Shown one piece after another: positions 28,101-36,317 of a stretch of 64,000 bases of DNA. Under the pieces are notes generated by a model. The model did no database searches and was not told where the DNA came from. It saw only the letters and a program-made list of their open reading frames with translations. Source of the stretch: JAEUSG01 sp964590225 (lineage in GTDB: Bacteria > Fibrobacterota > OXYB2-FULL-49-7 > JAEUSG01); contig CAZPWS010000001.1 of assembly GCA_964590225.1 (NCBI GenBank), positions 62,001 through 126,000 of the forward strand. Direction: 5' to 3'. Positions within the stretch are counted from its first letter, which is position 1, and the number at the start of each line of letters is the position of its first letter. A program made the position numbers and the translations under genes.

Positions 28101-29236
28101 TCGAGCTTTCGAATTATAAACGGTTTATAGAGCTCCAGGGCCATATTTTTAGGCAAACCGCACTGATGAATCTTCAACTCCGGCCCCACAACGATAACAG
28201 AACGACCAGAATAGTCCACCCTTTTCCCAAGGAGATTCTGTCGGAAACGCCCCTGCTTACCCTTAAGCAACTCACCCAGAGATTTTAATGGGGCTTTACC
28301 CTCTCCACGCAGAGTATATGTACGGCGACTATTATCGAAAAGCGCATCAATAGCCTCTTGAAGCATTCTTTTTTCATTGCGTAAAATCACATCCGGAGCC
28401 TGTACCTCCATAAGCTTCTTGAGCCTGTTATTCCTATTGACAACCCTTCTGTACAAATCGTTAAGGTCGGATGTTGCGAACCTTCCTCCTTCAAGGGGAA
28501 CCAACGGCCGCAGATCAGGTGGAATCACCGGCATTACATCCATTACCATCCAATCAGGTTTGTTTGAAGATTTTCTGAAAGCCTCGACAACCTTAAGCCG
28601 CTTAATTGCCTCAAGTTTTCGCTGTTCCCCCTTGTCCTGCTTGGCTATTTTCTTAAGCTGCAAGGATAAATCATCAAGATTCAACTCAGTCAAAAGAGTT
28701 CTGAGTGCCCCAGCCCCCATCTCAGCCTTAAAAGACTTACCCTGCTCAATAAGCGATGAATATTCATCCTCTCCAATCAAGTCTTTTTTTGCCTTGCCAG
28801 AATCACCAGGCTCCAAAACTACATATGATTCGTAATATATTACCTTCTCAAGCGCACTCGTTCCCATGCCTAACAAATATCCAATTTTACTCGGCATCGA
28901 CTTAAAGAACCAAATATGCGCGATTGGAACAGCAAGCTCAATGTGTCCCATTCTCTCACGCCGGACACGAGAATGAGTTACCTCAACCCCACATCTATCA
29001 CAAACAACACCACGATACCGAATCCGTTTATATTTACCACAGGAACACTCCCAATTCTTGACAGGACCAAAAATTTTTTCACAAAACAAACCATCCTTTT
29101 CCGGCTTATACGAACGATAATTGATGGTCTCCGGCTTTGTAACTTCACCATATGACCACCCTCTAATAACCTCAGGAGAGGCGATTTTAATGGTGATCTT
29201 TTTCAGTTTTCTGGGTGTATATTTCATTTCTGCCAA
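25121..29236 (-). CDS. rpoC: RNA polymerase beta-prime subunit
   Basis: 1371 aa. The zinc ribbon CSCGKYKRIRYRGVVCDRCG lies near residue 70; the catalytic Mg loop NADFDGD is at 451-457 with Asp453, 455 and 457. A second four-Cys site is visible near CESDRGICVKCYG. The best start is TTG at 29234-29236, 8 bases after a strong AGGAGG; the next ATG is 9 bases further in and would be 17 bases from it. Follows rpoB by 31 bases. Confidence 0.97.
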   Translation of the reverse strand: MAEMKYTPRKLKKITIKIASPEVIRGWSYGEVTKPETINYRSYKPEKDGLFCEKIFGPVKNWECSCGKYKRIRYRGVVCDRCGVEVTHSRVRRERMGHIELAVPIAHIWFFKSMPSKIGYLLGMGTSALEKVIYYESYVVLEPGDSGKAKKDLIGEDEYSSLIEQGKSFKAEMGAGALRTLLTELNLDDLSLQLKKIAKQDKGEQRKLEAIKRLKVVEAFRKSSNKPDWMVMDVMPVIPPDLRPLVPLEGGRFATSDLNDLYRRVVNRNNRLKKLMEVQAPDVILRNEKRMLQEAIDALFDNSRRTYTLRGEGKAPLKSLGELLKGKQGRFRQNLLGKRVDYSGRSVIVVGPELKIHQCGLPKNMALELYKPFIIRKLEEKGYVQTIKSAKKFVERERPEVWDILEEIIEDHPVLLNRAPTLHRLGIQAFYPVLIEGKAIRLHPFVCAAFNADFDGDQMAVHLPLSYEAQLEARLLMLSSHNILHPASGLPLATPSQDVVIGCYYLTKEGHVVHKHSDNLPEVIYKDSDDVRLALENGVIELHEPIKFSFNGKSLKTTAGRVIFNDAVPSEMRFVNETMAKKKLVELIAAYHAKAGNAKTCQFLDRLKKVGFDFATKAGVTVSIDDLLIPKEKESIVSNAKKAVDSVNKQYQKMLITDSERYNKIIDIWTHATNDVAEVLFTQLAENRDGFNPVYMMADSGARGSKDQIKQLAGMRGLMAKPQKKLTGSIGEIIENPITSNFKEGLTVLEYFISTHGARKGLADTALKTADAGYLTRRLVDVAQDLIVSIDDCGTVRGLEMEALREGEEVIEPLANRISGRFLQQDVYHPVTDELLASQGSYITTEIARQIESSGVETVLIRSVLTCESDRGICVKCYGKNLAHGRVVHTGEAVGVMAAQSIGEPGTQLTLRTFHIGGTSGRIATQSRQLFKKNGTAKFVDIRCVDNNGNTVVIGKNGKIVVEDDNGRELAQYPVPYAASIKVKDGKKVVKGDVVFEWDPYNLLILADKDGVVKFSGIKQKETVREEYDETTGLRNLVVIEHRSKKIHPVLMIAGGDGQKQSSVALPTGAYIAVEDGAKVSSGDVLAKIPRESAKTRDITGGLPRVSELFEARKPKDPAVVSEIDGNVSFAGDERGYRKVVVTGENSESVSYLIPHGKHMRVHDGDRVAAGERLCEGPIDPHDILRINGDNAVQSYLLNEIQEVYRLQGVAINDKHIECIIKQMLRRVKITDEGDSDFIEGESVSKTDVLRVNQILLESGRKPAQYQPQLLGITKASLSTDSFISAASFQETTRVLSDAAVAERVDRLYGLKENVIMGNLLPCGTGADVYTKIHIKDLDADIGVEYGSAESKDILDGAVGVQEDVDEEMIF

Positions 29237-29267
29237 GTGAGTATCCTCCTAAAAATGAGAAATAGAA

Positions 29268-32200
29268 TTAGATCGACTCCACCTCGGAACCTTCGCTGTC
29301 ATCATCAACAACCATATCAAGCGCAAGGCTCTTGATTTCTTTTAAGAGCACATTAAAGGATTCCGGAATGCCAGGCATTGGCGCATTAACACCCTTTACA
29401 ATTGACTCATATATCTTGGAGCGCCCTATCACATCATCGCTTTTCACGGTTAATAGCTCCTGCAGTGTATAAGCTGCACCATAAGCCTCAAGTGCCCACA
29501 CTTCCATTTCACCAAACCTTTGTCCACCAAACTGCGACTTTCCACCAAGCGGCTGCTGGGTAACAAGCGAATAAGGACCTATAGAGCGAGCATGAATCTT
29601 ATCGTCAACAAGATGTGACAACTTCAACATGTACATTCTGCCGACAGTCACTTCATTGTCAAAGGGCTCGCCGGTACGGCCGTCGAATAGCCTCATCTTG
29701 CCCGAAACAGGAAGTTTCGCCTTTTTAAGAAGATCTACAACATCGTCGTGCTTCGCGCCATCAAAAACAGGAGTAGCAATCTTGATATTGAGCTTATCCG
29801 CAGCAAGACCAGCGTGAGTTTCAAGAACCTGACCCACATTCATTCGGGAAGGTACACCAAGAGGATTAAGAATTATATCTATCGGTCTTCCATCCTCCAT
29901 GTAGGGCATATCCTCTTCGGGGACAATCCTTGAGACAACACCCTTGTTTCCGTGCCGTCCTGCCATTTTGTCACCAACAGATATTTTTCTTCTTTTAGCA
30001 ACATAGATTTTTACTAACTGCAACACACCAGGCTTCAGCTCGTCGCCACGGACAATTTTGTCAATTTCCTTTTCAAGCTTTTCTCCAAGCTCCAAAATCC
30101 GTTTGTTTGCCACATGAAGAACTTCTTTTGCCTTAGAGTTGAGCTTTTTATCATCAACAACATCTGTTGTTGACACAAATTTCGTGAAATCAAATTTCTT
30201 AAGCGTCTCAGCACTGAATTTTGAACCAGCCTTGATGATGACCTGATGCGTTTCCTGATCTTCAATACCACAGCAAATCGAACCGGCCAACAACTCAAGT
30301 AATTTCTTGTCTCTTACGCTCTTAATAGCCTCGATCTGTTTTACAGTTTCTGCCTGTAAATTTTCAATTGTTTGTTTATCTTTTCGCTTCGCCGTTTTGG
30401 TCCGATCCTTTCGGGAGAACGAAAGTGTTTTCATAACTATACCCTTAACACCTGGAGGAACTCTAAGAGAAGAATCTTTAACATCACTTGCCTTTTCACC
30501 AAATATCGCTCTAAGTAGTCTTTCCTCAGGAGAAAGTTCGGTTTCACCGCGAGGCGTAACTTTACCAACAAGAATATCACCTGGCTCAATTTCGGCGCCG
30601 GTCCTAATTATTCCATTTTCATCGAGATTCCTGAGCGCCTCCTCACTTAGATTAGGAATTTCTCTTGTAATCTCTTCTGGCCCCCTCTTTGTATCCCTGA
30701 CTTCGCATTGAAATTCCTCAATGTGTATGGATGTAAACACATCGTCTTTAACAAGATTCTCATTTACAATAATAGCGTCTTCAAAGTTGTAGCCATTCCA
30801 AGGCATGAATGCAATAAGAATATTGCGCCCTAAGGCAAGCTCTCCATTTTCCGTAGCCGGTCCATCAGCGAGAACATCCCCAGCTTTAACCTTGCTCCCC
30901 GCCTCCACTATAGGCTTTTGATTAAAGCAAGTATCTTGGTTTGTTCTCTGAAACTTCCTTAACGGATATACATCAAACTCTGGAAACTCAACACCACCTT
31001 CATCAACCTTTCCTACATTTTTTCTCCTAACAATGATTCGATCAGCATAGACTTTCTCTACCGTTCCACTGTTTTTTGCAATAACCATAACACCGGAATC
31101 GTAGGCCGTTCGTTCTTCAAGCCCAGTACCGATTACAGGTGCCTGCGGTACAAGTAGTGGAACAGCCTGTCTCTGCATATTAGAACCCATCAACGCACGA
31201 TTGGCATCATCATGCTCCAGAAATGGTATCAATCCCGCCGCGACACTAACCATTTGCTTTGGAGAAACATCAATATAATCAACTTTTTCAATTGGCAAAA
31301 CTGGAAATTCACCTCTCTGCCGACACAAAACAGTCGCACCGACAAGCTTTCCTTTTTCATCAACCTGTGCATTAGCTTGTGCTACAACAAACCGATCCTC
31401 CTCATCTGCTGAAAGAAAGACTACTTCATTCGTTACAATTCCGTTTTGTACCTTAAAGTAAGGCGTTTCAAGAAACCCATACTTATTAAAACCGGCAAAG
31501 GTACAGAGAGAACTGATAAGGCCAATATTGGGACCTTCTGGTGTTTCAATTGGGCAGAATCGACCATAATGAGAATAATGAACATCTCGAACTTCAAAAC
31601 CCGCACGGTCTCTTGACAACCCACCTGGACCGAGGGCACTGATACGCCGTTTGTGTGTTAGCGACGACAAAGGATTTGTTTCGTCAAGAAACTGGGAAAG
31701 CTGACTACTGCCGAAAAAAGAACCAACAACTGTTGTCACTGTTCTTGCGTTAACAATATCCTTTGGTGTTATGTTCTCTGTATCCCTGATTGACAAGCGC
31801 TCCCTAACCGTTCTGGTCATTCTAACAAATGCCGCCTCAAACTGAGTAGTAAGTAGTTCACCAACCGTCCTTGCCCTCCTGTTTCCAAGATGGTCAATAT
31901 CATCAAGAACAAAATTAGGTTTACCCTCATAAAGTGAAACAAGGTATTTAACTGTTTCAACTATGTCACTTACTGTTAAAATTTGCCTGGTTTCTTCCAT
32001 TGAACCAAGAAGTTTCTGATTGATTTTAAATCTACCAACCGCTCCCATATCATATCGTTTCGGATCAAAAAACATCTTCTGGAAGAACTGTCTTGCTGTT
32101 TCCAAATTTGGCGGTTCGCCGCTTCGAAGCTGATTGTATATATAAACAAGAGCGTCCGCCTCGGACTTTGTGGAATCACTGTCCAGTGTATTCTTAACAA

Positions 32201-33059
32201 CAGAATCCTTTGTCCGTTCACCCGAAATAATCTTCAAGTTCTTTTGTCCAAGCTTCATAAGAGCGTCAAACTTTTGCGCTGTGATTTCGTCACCAGAATC
32301 AATTATTATTTCACCACTATCCCCATCTGCAACCGCCTCAGAAGAAATTCTTCCAACAATAGTATCCCTGTTTTTCTCCGAAATTTTTACATCTTCGGAA
32401 TTATAAAAAAGATTAAGAATCTCAACATTTGACGCGAAACCAAGTGCACGCAAGAATATAGTCGCAGGGAATTTTCTTCTTCTGTCAATGCTTATGTAAA
32501 GCAGATTCCTGAATGTTATAATAAACTCAAGCCATGCGCCCTTAAATGGTATTAAACGAGCCTTGAGCTGCTTGTGCTCCTGCAGTCCGATTTCTTCGTC
32601 GAAAAATACACCCGGCGATCTATGCAGCTGACTTACAACTACACGCTCTGCACCGTTTATCACGAAAGTACCGCTATCTGTCATAAGCGGGATTTCACCA
32701 AGATAAACCTCGTTTGTGATTTTTTCCTTAAAGCGCTTCTGATCACCATCTTTCTCGTAAGAAACAAGGCTTAGAACAGCCTTTAACGGGGATGAATAGG
32801 TCATATCCCTATCTTTACACTCTTCAATTGAATATTTCGGAACGCCTAATGAATATTCAACAAACTCAAGAGAAAAATTTCCTTTTACATCAGTAATAGG
32901 AAACGCTTCACTGAAGACAGCCTGTAACCCATCGTGCTTCCTTTGGGAAGGTTTTACATCTGCCTGCAGGAATTTCTTATACGATTCAACTTGTACTGAC
33001 AACAAATACGGCATATCCGCCGAATTTCGGATTCTCGAATAGGAGGTTCTCACGCCCAT
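29268..33059 (-). CDS. rpoB: RNA polymerase beta subunit
   Basis: 1263 aa. The rifampicin-pocket region is wild-type looking (FFGSSQLSQFLDETNP, THKRRISALGPGGLSRDRAG), followed by CPIETPEGPNIGLI, and MAGRHGNKGVVS near the C-terminus. Start ATG with AAGGGGAG just before it. The 101-base gap to rplL (33060-33160) holds no gene, clear hairpin or promoter, so rpoB is probably read from the rplKAJL transcript. Confidence 0.98.
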   Translation of the reverse strand: MGVRTSYSRIRNSADMPYLLSVQVESYKKFLQADVKPSQRKHDGLQAVFSEAFPITDVKGNFSLEFVEYSLGVPKYSIEECKDRDMTYSSPLKAVLSLVSYEKDGDQKRFKEKITNEVYLGEIPLMTDSGTFVINGAERVVVSQLHRSPGVFFDEEIGLQEHKQLKARLIPFKGAWLEFIITFRNLLYISIDRRRKFPATIFLRALGFASNVEILNLFYNSEDVKISEKNRDTIVGRISSEAVADGDSGEIIIDSGDEITAQKFDALMKLGQKNLKIISGERTKDSVVKNTLDSDSTKSEADALVYIYNQLRSGEPPNLETARQFFQKMFFDPKRYDMGAVGRFKINQKLLGSMEETRQILTVSDIVETVKYLVSLYEGKPNFVLDDIDHLGNRRARTVGELLTTQFEAAFVRMTRTVRERLSIRDTENITPKDIVNARTVTTVVGSFFGSSQLSQFLDETNPLSSLTHKRRISALGPGGLSRDRAGFEVRDVHYSHYGRFCPIETPEGPNIGLISSLCTFAGFNKYGFLETPYFKVQNGIVTNEVVFLSADEEDRFVVAQANAQVDEKGKLVGATVLCRQRGEFPVLPIEKVDYIDVSPKQMVSVAAGLIPFLEHDDANRALMGSNMQRQAVPLLVPQAPVIGTGLEERTAYDSGVMVIAKNSGTVEKVYADRIIVRRKNVGKVDEGGVEFPEFDVYPLRKFQRTNQDTCFNQKPIVEAGSKVKAGDVLADGPATENGELALGRNILIAFMPWNGYNFEDAIIVNENLVKDDVFTSIHIEEFQCEVRDTKRGPEEITREIPNLSEEALRNLDENGIIRTGAEIEPGDILVGKVTPRGETELSPEERLLRAIFGEKASDVKDSSLRVPPGVKGIVMKTLSFSRKDRTKTAKRKDKQTIENLQAETVKQIEAIKSVRDKKLLELLAGSICCGIEDQETHQVIIKAGSKFSAETLKKFDFTKFVSTTDVVDDKKLNSKAKEVLHVANKRILELGEKLEKEIDKIVRGDELKPGVLQLVKIYVAKRRKISVGDKMAGRHGNKGVVSRIVPEEDMPYMEDGRPIDIILNPLGVPSRMNVGQVLETHAGLAADKLNIKIATPVFDGAKHDDVVDLLKKAKLPVSGKMRLFDGRTGEPFDNEVTVGRMYMLKLSHLVDDKIHARSIGPYSLVTQQPLGGKSQFGGQRFGEMEVWALEAYGAAYTLQELLTVKSDDVIGRSKIYESIVKGVNAPMPGIPESFNVLLKEIKSLALDMVVDDDSEGSEVESI

Positions 33060-33160
33060 TGACTCCCCTTAAAGATAAAGAAGAAGACCAAACACGAAAC
33101 AATACAATCAGAGCAAAGCAATTGTTTTAATCATGTCACTTTAAAACAAACAAGAAATGC

Positions 33161-33544
33161 TTATTTTACTACTACTTTAGCTCCTACAGCTTCAATCTTT
33201 TTCTTCATGTCTTCAGCATCTGCCTTTGACACGCCAGTTTTCACAGTTTTGGGAGCGCCTTCAACAAGATCCTTCGCCTCCTTCAAACCGAGTCCGGTGA
33301 TCTCACGCACCACCTTGATTACTTTAATTTTATCCGCGCCAGAATTATCAAGAATTACATCAAACTCTGTCTTTTCCTCAGCTGGAGCGGCCGCTGCAGC
33401 AGCAGGGACAGCAGCAACTGCTACCGCAGGTGCAGATGCCTTTACATCAAATTTGGTTTCAATCGCCTTTACCAGCTCGGAAAGCTCAAGCACGGTTTTA
33501 TTCGCGATCGCCTCGATAATCTCTTCATTTGTCAAAGTAGCCAC
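33161..33544 (-). CDS. rplL: 50S ribosomal protein L7/L12
   Basis: 127 aa. N-terminal dimerisation part, an Ala/Pro-rich hinge at about 36-56, and a C-terminal domain with ADKIKVIKVVREITGLGLKE that recruits GTPase factors. Present in several copies per ribosome, bound through L10. Confidence 0.97.
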   Translation of the reverse strand: MATLTNEEIIEAIANKTVLELSELVKAIETKFDVKASAPAVAVAAVPAAAAAAPAEEKTEFDVILDNSGADKIKVIKVVREITGLGLKEAKDLVEGAPKTVKTGVSKADAEDMKKKIEAVGAKVVVK

Positions 33545-33575
33545 TAAAACCTCCTGTAATTATATGGTTAACCTT

Positions 33576-34103
33576 TTATTGTTTTTTCTCTTTAACCGCA
33601 TTCACGGCAAATAATACTTGCGTTATTAACGACTGCAGCGTACCTGCAAGCTTGACCACAGGGGCATTTAATGTCCCCGCGAGCATGCCTATAAGTACCT
33701 GCTTGCTTGGTAGTTTTGATATAGCCTCAACCTGCTCAGAACTGAATACACATCCATCTATGAATGCTACTTTAAGAACTGGAAGATTTGATTTTTGCTT
33801 TTTTGAAAAATCAATTAATACCTTGGCGGCGGCAATATCATCCTCTATTCCTACAACGACGGCAGTAGGCCCCTTCATAAACGCATCCAAAGAAGTTACC
33901 TTTAAAGAGGACATAGCGCGCTTTATAAGAGTATTTTTTACAACCTTATAGTAAACTTTTTCATTTCGAAGCTGTGCACGGAGATTATTAATTTCTTCGA
34001 CAGTTAAACCGAGAAAATCAACAAGGTACACAGCCTTCGCCTTTTCTATTTTGCTGGCGAGATCGGCAATCTGTTTATCTTTATTTACAACAGTAGTTTT
34101 CAT
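33576..34103 (-). CDS. rplJ: 50S ribosomal protein L10
   Basis: 175 aa. NKDKQIADLASKIEKAKAVY and YYKVVKNTLIKRAM are family blocks; the C-terminal helix that carries L7/L12 dimers is at the end. Only about 30 bases separate it from rplA, so there is no room for the long L10 leader known from E. coli. Confidence 0.96.
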   Translation of the reverse strand: MKTTVVNKDKQIADLASKIEKAKAVYLVDFLGLTVEEINNLRAQLRNEKVYYKVVKNTLIKRAMSSLKVTSLDAFMKGPTAVVVGIEDDIAAAKVLIDFSKKQKSNLPVLKVAFIDGCVFSSEQVEAISKLPSKQVLIGMLAGTLNAPVVKLAGTLQSLITQVLFAVNAVKEKKQ

Positions 34104-34133
34104 TATTAAGCTTCTCCTAAAACTTGGCTTTTA

Positions 34134-34826
34134 TCAGGCATCAACAAACGAAGTGTCAACTTTGATTCCAGGCCCCATTGTTGTTGATATGGATATCTTT
34201 TTAATGTAGGTGCCTTTAGAACTCGCAGGTTTGGCCTTAACAATTGCAGCCATAAGTGCCTTAACATTTGCGATTATCGAAGCCGCATCAAATGACTTTT
34301 TACCAACACAGGAATGCACATTTCCCGCCTTATCCGCACGGTAATCAGCCTTACCGCTTTTAAGCTCCTTTACCGCTTTTGAAACATCAAGCGTTACAGT
34401 ACCAGTTTTGGGGTTGGGCATCAATCCTCTTGTGCCAAGAACCTTACCAAGCTTGCCTATAACCTTCATCATGTCTGGAGTGGCAACAACAACATCAAAA
34501 TCAAGCCACCCGCCAGAAATTTTCTCAGCAAGATCTTCGGCTCCTACAAAATCGGCACCAGCAGCCCGAGCCTCTTCTGCCTTCTCTCCTTTAGAGAACA
34601 CAAGAACCCTTACCTTTTTACCAAGACCATTAGGTAAAGCAACGGATCCCCTTACGCCCTGATCAGACTTTTTGGGGTCAACACCCAATCGGACCACAAC
34701 ATCAACAGATTCGTCAAATTTTGCATTTGGGACAGACTTCAAAAGGCCAACAGCATCCGCAAGATTATAAACTTTATCTCTGTCAACCAATTTTTCTGCC
34801 TCAGTCATTCTTTTGGAACGGTGCAT
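34134..34826 (-). CDS. rplA: 50S ribosomal protein L1
   Basis: 230 aa from the ATG at 34826 (MHRSKRMTEAEK). An in-frame ATG 30 bases upstream is rejected because the bases between encode Gly-Arg-Gly-Gly-Glu from the purine-rich ribosome site AGGAAGGGGAGGAG itself. ATPDMMKVIGKLGKVLGTRG and LMPNPKTGTVT are diagnostic. L1 stalk protein. Confidence 0.96.
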   Translation of the reverse strand: MHRSKRMTEAEKLVDRDKVYNLADAVGLLKSVPNAKFDESVDVVVRLGVDPKKSDQGVRGSVALPNGLGKKVRVLVFSKGEKAEEARAAGADFVGAEDLAEKISGGWLDFDVVVATPDMMKVIGKLGKVLGTRGLMPNPKTGTVTLDVSKAVKELKSGKADYRADKAGNVHSCVGKKSFDAASIIANVKALMAAIVKAKPASSKGTYIKKISISTTMGPGIKVDTSFVDA

Positions 34827-34864
34827 TCGGAATTCTCCTCCCCTTCCTATTTCCATGTTTTTAT

Positions 34865-35290
34865 TTAACCAACAATCTCAATACCCATGCTCCTGGCTGT
34901 CCCCTTAACCATCGAAACCGCCGATGCAAGTTCAAAGCAGTTGAGATCCTTCATTTTCAACTTTGCTATTTCCTCAACTTGAGCAATTGTTATCTTAGCA
35001 ACCTTAACACGATTAGGTTCCTTTGAACCGCTTTCTACCTTCGCTGCCTTTTTCAGTAGAACAGGCGCAGGTGGCGTTTTGAGAACAAAAGTAAAAGTTC
35101 TATCCGCAAAAACGGTTATTATAACAGGAATGATAAGCCCTTTTTGTTCCTGTGTTTTTGCATTAAACTGCTTACAAAACTCCATGATGTTAACACCATG
35201 GGGACCGAGTGCAGAACCAACAGGCGGTGCCGGATTGGCTGAACCCGCAGGAATCTGTAACTTAATTTTTGCAACTTCTTTCTTAGCCAC
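34865..35290 (-). CDS. rplK: 50S ribosomal protein L11
   Basis: 141 aa, exact family length. KLQIPAGSANPAPPVGSALG and PHGVNIMEFCKQFNAKT at the N-terminus, and VKGTARSMGIEI at the end. Part of the GTPase-associated centre with L10 and L7/L12. Confidence 0.98.
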   Translation of the reverse strand: MAKKEVAKIKLQIPAGSANPAPPVGSALGPHGVNIMEFCKQFNAKTQEQKGLIIPVIITVFADRTFTFVLKTPPAPVLLKKAAKVESGSKEPNRVKVAKITIAQVEEIAKLKMKDLNCFELASAVSMVKGTARSMGIEIVG

Positions 35291-35317
35291 GACTATTATT
35301 CCTCCAGTATTACTTAA

Positions 35318-35845
35318 CTATAGGGGTGATACCTGCAAAAAATCCAGTTCAACAGGCGTAAGTCTGCCAAAAACACTTACCATAACCTTTACTTTCCCTT
35401 TTTCAACGGCAACATCGTCTATTGTTCCGTCAAAATCCTTAAAAGGCCCATCTTTTATCTTTACCGAATCGCCGACAATATATGGTACCTCATTGGCATG
35501 TTTTCTTTTTTCGGGGTCAGTTGCTCCAATGATTCGTTCCACTTCATCAAGCTTAACCGGAAGCGGTGTTCGCCCACCAACAAAATTTGTTACTCCAGGA
35601 ACAGACTGAACAAGGTGCATACTTTCCCGCGTAAGATCCATCTCGATAATAACATAACTCGGGAAAAACTTTCTGGTATGCGTTACCTTCTTACCCTTTT
35701 TTATTGATAGGACTTCCTGTGTAGGATTAAGAATTTGACCAAACTGATCGGCAAGCCCCTCAACCATAACCTGGTGTTCAATTTCTTCCTTAACCTTGTT
35801 TTCCTGTCCCGACAGAGTATGGATAACATACCACTTCTTTGCCAT
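35318..35845 (-). CDS. nusG: Transcription termination/antitermination factor NusG
   Basis: 175 aa. The NGN domain starts KKWYVIHTLSGQENKVKEEI; a KOW domain lies at the end (VGDSVKIKDGPFKDFDGTID). Couples RNA polymerase to Rho or to the ribosome through S10. Three bases after secE and 27 bases before rplK. Confidence 0.97.
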   Translation of the reverse strand: MAKKWYVIHTLSGQENKVKEEIEHQVMVEGLADQFGQILNPTQEVLSIKKGKKVTHTRKFFPSYVIIEMDLTRESMHLVQSVPGVTNFVGGRTPLPVKLDEVERIIGATDPEKRKHANEVPYIVGDSVKIKDGPFKDFDGTIDDVAVEKGKVKVMVSVFGRLTPVELDFLQVSPL

Positions 35846-35848
35846 CTA

Positions 35849-36034
35849 TTACCCTTCCAATATTAATCCAACAACTTTATTTAAGATCCAATCAACCCCC
35901 ATGATATAAGCGGCAAATACAAGGCTGATTAATATAACCACGAAAGTAGAAGTTATTAAAACCTCTTTAGTTGGCCAGACTACCTTTTTTAGTTCGGCGG
36001 CAACATCCTTGAAATATTGTACAACAGCTTTCAT
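35849..36034 (-). CDS. secE: Preprotein translocase subunit SecE
   Basis: 61 aa, single-span form. The amphipathic helix with ELKKVVWPTKEVL is diagnostic, followed by one membrane segment (TFVVILISLVFAAYIMGV). Clamps SecY. Usual secE-nusG pair. Confidence 0.95.
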   Translation of the reverse strand: MKAVVQYFKDVAAELKKVVWPTKEVLITSTFVVILISLVFAAYIMGVDWILNKVVGLILEG

Positions 36035-36050
36035 ATTTGAACCTTTTCAA

Positions 36051-36123
36051 CAGGTCTGGAGGGACTTGAACCCCCAACCAATGGTTTTGGAGACCACTAC
36101 TCTACCAATTGAGCTACAGACCT
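36051..36123 (-). tRNA. trnW: tRNA-Trp (anticodon CCA)
   Basis: 73 bases on the minus strand. The acceptor stem AGGTCTG/CAGACCT closes, the D arm has AGCTCAATTGGTAGAGT, the anticodon loop reads CTCCAAA, and the T arm contains GGTTCAAGTCCC. The terminal CCA is not encoded. Lies between rpmG and secE, its usual position. Confidence 0.97.
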
Positions 36124-36152
36124 ATGACTTACCTTTCCTAACCACATGGGTT

Positions 36153-36302
36153 CTACTTGGTTTCTTTGTGTTGAGTTCGCTTGTTGCAAAACTTGCAAAA
36201 CTTTTTCCTGTCAACTCTTTCAGGATGCAACCTTTTATTCTTGTCTGTAGAATAATTCCGCTGCTTGCATTCAACACATTCCAGCGTAATGATTTCCCTC
36301 AC
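36153..36302 (-). CDS. rpmG: 50S ribosomal protein L33
   Basis: 49 aa from a GTG start (36300-36302) preceded by AGGAGA in the short gap after tuf. The protein has two CXXC pairs (ECVEC and FCKFC) of the zinc-binding form and the middle NYSTDKNKRLHPERV. The order tuf-rpmG-tRNA-Trp-secE supports the call. Confidence 0.95.
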   Translation of the reverse strand: MREIITLECVECKQRNYSTDKNKRLHPERVDRKKFCKFCNKRTQHKETK

Positions 36303-36317
36303 AAATCGGGTCTCCTA

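Noticed and set aside
34827..34856. Ten-residue extension of rplA
   Set aside because: The bases are the ribosome binding site of rplA itself; the next ATG matches the family start.
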